This document shows, piece by piece, positions 60,980-64,000 of a stretch of 64,000 bases of DNA. Below the pieces are notes generated by a model. The model ran no database searches and was not told the DNA's origin. It saw nothing but the letters and a program-made list of their open reading frames with translations. The stretch's first letter is position 1; every line of letters starts with the position of its first letter. Source of the DNA: Paenibacillus camerounensis (GTDB taxonomy: Bacteria; Bacillota; Bacilli; Paenibacillales; Paenibacillaceae); the NCBI RefSeq assembly GCF_000723885.1, contig NZ_CCDG010000026.1, positions 1 to 64,000 on the forward strand, given 5' to 3'. The translations under genes and the position numbers were made by a program.

Positions 60980-61183
60980 ATGAAGGACAACAAGGAAGCC
61001 CCGCTGGACGGGCGCAAACCGGGTGTACACCCGATCCCTGAGCCGGATTCCAAGGCGGATAGCGATACAGGAGCAGCAGGCAAGCTCGACGAGATCGTCG
61101 GCGCAGTGCTGGGGAACGACCATGAGGTAACCGCACCCGGGATTGCCCCGGATCATGAGGACAATAAGGACCGCGCGGACTAA
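60980..61183 (+). CDS. Small acidic hypothetical protein
   Basis: This protein is 67 residues from the ATG at 60980 (MKDNKEAPLDGRKPGVHPIP), with AAAGGAG 10 nt upstream. A longer frame starting 29 codons earlier has no ribosome binding site. It is hydrophilic, rich in D, E, P and K, with no TM helix or cysteine, and is probably disordered. I do not recognise it. The stop codon is almost joined to the 51-bp repeat array that follows. Confidence 0.6.
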   Translation: MKDNKEAPLDGRKPGVHPIPEPDSKADSDTGAAGKLDEIVGAVLGNDHEVTAPGIAPDHEDNKDRAD

Positions 61184-61185
61184 GC

Positions 61186-61615
61186 AGCAGGGATTTTTCC
61201 CTTTATTTCGTCCATTCCGCCTGCTTTTGGCGGAATCAGAGGCAATTTTGCCTTTCATTCGCTCATTCCGCCTGCTTTCGGCGGAATCAGAGGCACTTTT
61301 GCCTTTCATTCGCCCATTCTGCCCGCTTTCGGCAGAATCAGAGGCACTTTTGCCTTTCATTTGCCCATTCTGCCCACCATCGGCAGAATCAGAGGCACTT
61401 TTGCCTTTCATTCGCCCATTCTGCCCACTTTCGGCAGAATCAGAGGCACTTTTGCCTTTCATTCGCCCATTCTGCCCACTATCGGCAGAATCAAAGGCAC
61501 TTTTGCCTTTCATTCGCCCATTCTGCCCACTTTCGGCAGAATCAGAGGCACTTTTGCCTTTCATTTACTCATTCCGCCCACTTTCGGCGGAATCAGAGGC
61601 ATTTTTGACGTTGTT
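61186..61615. repeat. 51-bp tandem repeat array, right copy
   Basis: Eight units with an exact 51-bp step: the core CAGAGGCA starts at 61237, 61288, 61339, 61390, 61441, 61492, 61543 and 61594 (one is CAAAGGCA). Each unit has two mini-hairpins: AGGCA-CTTT-TGCCT and, stronger, TTCTGCC-N7-GGCAGAA or TTCCGCC-N7-GGCGGAA, where paired changes keep the stem. The open frames it creates on both strands (a 17-residue repeated peptide) are by-products. It shares its period and plan with the array at 1-318. Confidence 0.92.
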
Positions 61616-61732
61616 TTAACCCGGACAGGGTGTTTTCAGCTCCGTTGGCTGGATTTCCCTCTTTACTCAGGTACGGGCTAACCAAATTCAGTCGGCGCAT
61701 TGGCGTATTGGGGTTTACCACACATATTAAAC

Positions 61733-61840
61733 AAGGTATCCCGGTCCGCAGCTGACTGCTGGCCCAGGATACCTTATTATCATTAAGCACTATCGCTCCG
61801 CATCATTCTTCACACACTATCGCTCTGCATCATCCTTCAG
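61733..61840. other. Hairpin and short duplication in a 250-bp gap
   Basis: AAGGTATCC (61733-61741) and GGATACCTT (61767-61775) form a 9-bp stem that could terminate transcripts. Beyond it, CACTATCGCTCYGCATCATYCTTCA is present twice, at 61789 and 61815, 26 bp apart (given here in degenerate form over two pieces). No gene is supported between the array and the YczE gene; a 65-codon frame on the minus strand is probably chance. Confidence 0.45.
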
Positions 61841-61866
61841 TCGCTCTCTATTATCGCCGACAGCCT

Positions 61867-62538
61867 TTACAGAGAGACGGGGCCGCCGTTTGTGTGTGTA
61901 CTCTTTTTGCCCAGCAGCTTGTTCGTAAACTGCACATCAAAGAAATGAATGATTGGTCCCAGTCCAAATGCGGATACGAGCGTTCCGAGTCCAACGATCC
62001 CTCCTGCCAGGAAGCAGACCAGCGCACAAAGCGCGTCGGTGAACATCCGGTGCCAGAAATACGAAACCTTCGGAAAGCGGAGTTTCATAATCAGAGACAG
62101 TGCATCATACGGGGCTACCCCCACATCCGAGGACTGATACAGGGAGACTCCAAAGCTGCAGACCACTACGCCGATTGCCACTGTGATCACCTTATACCAG
62201 AGCTGCCGAGGCTCACCCAGCACATCGATCCAGATGTCATAAAAGAAGGTGGCGATATACCCCAGAAGAATAGCATTAACGAACGTCCCCGCTCCGATAA
62301 ACTTCCTTCCGGTAATCCATTCCACTACGAACAGCACTACATTTAGCAGGATAAGAAAATTAGCATAGCTGATAAAACTGAGGTCTGCCAGGGCCATTAC
62401 CATGCCGCTAAAGGGATCATTCCCCATACCGGACAGCTTAAAAATGCTAATCCCCATCCCCAAAAATATATTGCCGATAATCATAATGATCAGCCGTCTG
62501 GGATCTAGTCCCTTAATATATCCCATCGTCCGGCTCAT
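61867..62538 (-). CDS. YczE/YyaS-type integral membrane protein
   Basis: This 223-residue protein has about five TM helices. The features of the YczE group are IFLGMGISIFKLSGMGNDPFSG near the N-terminus and the second, related segment GVSLYQSSDVGVAPYDALS. It is distantly related in shape to YitT but lacks the soluble C-terminal domain. Its ATG overlaps the stop of the upstream beta-helix gene (ATGA), so they are translated together, which is unusual and suggests a linked role, possibly export or import of a product. The function of the family is not settled. Confidence 0.82.
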   Translation of the reverse strand: MSRTMGYIKGLDPRRLIIMIIGNIFLGMGISIFKLSGMGNDPFSGMVMALADLSFISYANFLILLNVVLFVVEWITGRKFIGAGTFVNAILLGYIATFFYDIWIDVLGEPRQLWYKVITVAIGVVVCSFGVSLYQSSDVGVAPYDALSLIMKLRFPKVSYFWHRMFTDALCALVCFLAGGIVGLGTLVSAFGLGPIIHFFDVQFTNKLLGKKSTHTNGGPVSL

Positions 62539-64000
62539 CCCGTCACCTTAATGCTGACTTCCAGCTTAACCGGAAGGATCCCGTCATCAGCAATGAATTC
62601 TACTACATAAGCCTCGTCGCGTACCGCATCAGCAGCTGGCGTCCAGCTGAACGTACAGGCCTGTCCCGGAACAAAAGAGGCTGTATCAAAGCAAGCCCCC
62701 TCCGGCAGCGCCCCTGCTGTCAAAATCATCGGCTCCGCAATCCCCCGCACTACCGGGTCCTTGACGGAGCTGGTTTCATTATAAATCCTGCCGTCCGTTT
62801 CGTAAGCAGACACCTCATATGCCGGCTGTCTGGCCACAATAGTAAAAGATAACTCTTCCCCCGCCTGAACACTCTGCTCCGGTACATATGCAAAGAAAGG
62901 CCGGAATACTGTCTGCGGCAAAGGATACTCTCCCGTCTCAACCGGGAGGCTATAGCCATTATCCGGAATAGCTACCGTTTCGTACGGATACAGCCTGTCC
63001 TTCGGCGTACCCGGAGCCGGTGCAGTGACTTCTACCGTTGTGACAGACAGCCCACTGTCTATCGTTACATCCACCACAGCAGTCTGCTCATACGGATAGT
63101 CCGTTACATATTCCAGTCCTGCCGGGCGTTTACACCGGTTCTTCACCAGTACAACCTCTTCAACGCCTTCAGCATGGTCAACGCGGATATTTTGAAGCGA
63201 GCCGTGCACTACATCATCGAGTACAACAGGATACCGGGTATCCTCTGTCAGGTAACGCAGCTCTATGTTATCCAGATACAGATTGTCTACATGTCTCGCG
63301 TACAGCCCGTAGGCCGGCAGAATTCCCCAGTTGCTCGGCTCCGGATAAACCTCCGGCAGCTCCGGTACATTAAACGGCGCGTCCTTCCACACTCCGGCTT
63401 CCGGATTCCATTCCACCCGGGGCAGCAGGCCTTCATTTTTCAGAAAAAAGGTGTTCACCAGCCACGGCAGCGATTGCACACTGCGCTTCTGACCGCGATA
63501 CAGGGCATATTCCCAGTTCGTATTCAGCTGACGCTGCTCCACCGCATGCTCCAGACTCAGGCCGCCGCGGTACTCCACCTTAAGGTTGCTAATGGATACA
63601 TTCTTAATCCGGCTGCCCATCAGGCCCATCAGTTCAATCGGATAACGGGGATCGGCATTCTTAACCGTAATATTACGGATGATAATGTCGTGAACATAAG
63701 CAATATGCTCGCTGCCGTTCGCATTGGCGTAAAGGGGAAGCTCGCTTTCCTTCAGCTCTTTACTATAATCCGGCACATATTTCTTCGTCAGCTCATCGTA
63801 GCAGACAGCATACCATCTGCCGTTCTCTTCATGGACATTGGCCGGATTCAGCCGGAGAGGCTGCTCAGAATCTACAATGGTAAAAGAGGAGGAGCCGTCT
63901 GCAGAAACGATACGTGTTCTGTTATACGACGGCAGATAGCGCCTCGCCGGATACACCTGATACGGCTCCTTGGCCGGCAGCACCCAGTGACTCTGATCCA
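62535..64000 (-). CDS. Beta-helix carbohydrate-active protein, GH28-like, 5' end outside the window
   Basis: About 487 codons are visible; the frame runs through the window edge (DQSHWVLPAKEPY), so the N-terminal part is missing. The visible N-terminal portion has right-handed beta-helix turns such as HDIIIRNITVKNADPRYPIE and GSRIKNVSISNLKV, and later NLYLDNIELRYL and GSLQNIRVDHAEG, as in GH28 polygalacturonases and related enzymes. The C-terminal 180 residues look like Ig-type beta domains (LSFTIVARQPAYEVSAYETDG). Catalytic residues and any signal peptide cannot be judged. It is coupled to the YczE gene by a 4-bp overlap. Confidence 0.7.
   Translation of the reverse strand, partial: DQSHWVLPAKEPYQVYPARRYLPSYNRTRIVSADGSSSFTIVDSEQPLRLNPANVHEENGRWYAVCYDELTKKYVPDYSKELKESELPLYANANGSEHIAYVHDIIIRNITVKNADPRYPIELMGLMGSRIKNVSISNLKVEYRGGLSLEHAVEQRQLNTNWEYALYRGQKRSVQSLPWLVNTFFLKNEGLLPRVEWNPEAGVWKDAPFNVPELPEVYPEPSNWGILPAYGLYARHVDNLYLDNIELRYLTEDTRYPVVLDDVVHGSLQNIRVDHAEGVEEVVLVKNRCKRPAGLEYVTDYPYEQTAVVDVTIDSGLSVTTVEVTAPAPGTPKDRLYPYETVAIPDNGYSLPVETGEYPLPQTVFRPFFAYVPEQSVQAGEELSFTIVARQPAYEVSAYETDGRIYNETSSVKDPVVRGIAEPMILTAGALPEGACFDTASFVPGQACTFSWTPAADAVRDEAYVVEFIADDGILPVKLEVSIKVTG

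Noticed and set aside
60947-61681. Several overlapping repetitive frames on both strands (17-residue repeats)
   Set aside because: All are translations of the same 51-bp array in different frames. Open frames on both strands at once show a repeat effect, not genes.
61593-61790. A 65-codon frame on the minus strand after the right array
   Set aside because: It covers a hairpin and part of the array, has no ribosome binding site and resembles no family.

Overview
The window looks like a Paenibacillus-type chromosome (Firmicutes, Bacillales). This rests on many lpl-type sugar transporters without their own ATPase gene, YesM/YesN-style two-component pairs, long AraC regulators, Gram-positive lipoproteins, SLH-domain surface anchoring, YitT/YczE membrane proteins, strong AAGGAGG ribosome binding sites and base composition near 50% GC. 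No tRNA, rRNA, CRISPR array, phage gene or transposase was seen.

Layout. 1-570 is an array of 51-bp tandem repeats with small hairpins. 915-3581 encodes a calcium-type P-type ATPase. 3710-9314 is a galactoside region: an AraC regulator with a GH27 alpha-galactosidase behind a convincing two-site operator, then a GH2 beta-galactosidase divergent from a second AraC regulator. 9406-9570 is an 11-bp repeat tract running into the end of an unusual HTTM-DCC fusion membrane protein, which is divergent from a methyltransferase-like gene. 12662-16273 is a phnDCEE importer operon with an internal terminator and a possible Pho box, divergent from a nucleotidase-like phosphoesterase. 18139-21592 holds a HesB-like protein, a GH13 cyclomaltodextrinase-type enzyme and a CE2-like esterase.

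20.5-56 kb is a polysaccharide-uptake region. It holds three ABC importers of the lpl type (permease pair plus lipoprotein binding protein), and two of them have two binding proteins each. None has an ATPase gene here, so a shared MsmX-type ATPase is expected. Each importer has its own regulator: a YesMN-type pair (27344-30257), a one-protein membrane AraC regulator (46286-48601), and a second kinase/regulator pair (48860-52058). Downstream of the second importer lies a secreted pectin-degrading operon: a 1565-residue pectin methylesterase, a pectate lyase and an SLH surface protein, the last two translationally coupled. The window ends inside another beta-helix (GH28-like) carbohydrate-active gene, coupled to a YczE-type membrane protein.

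55.9-60.7 kb is a cassette of small regulator/transporter pairs: TetR with a TetL-like MFS pump, MerR with an SDR reductase, and YitT. A second 51-bp array (61186-61615) shares the period and hairpin plan of the first. A decayed MFS gene and a RibD-like remnant (30456-30957) lie beside an intact TetR gene.

Most interesting points: (1) a binding protein translationally coupled to a membrane AraC regulator and cut off from its permeases by a strong terminator, which suggests a sensing role; (2) the two related 51-bp arrays about 61 kb apart; (3) the AraC tandem operator; (4) the coupled pectate lyase/SLH pair. Starts were moved inward from the longest frame where ribosome binding sites decided it. 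All functional calls come from reading motifs; no database search was possible.
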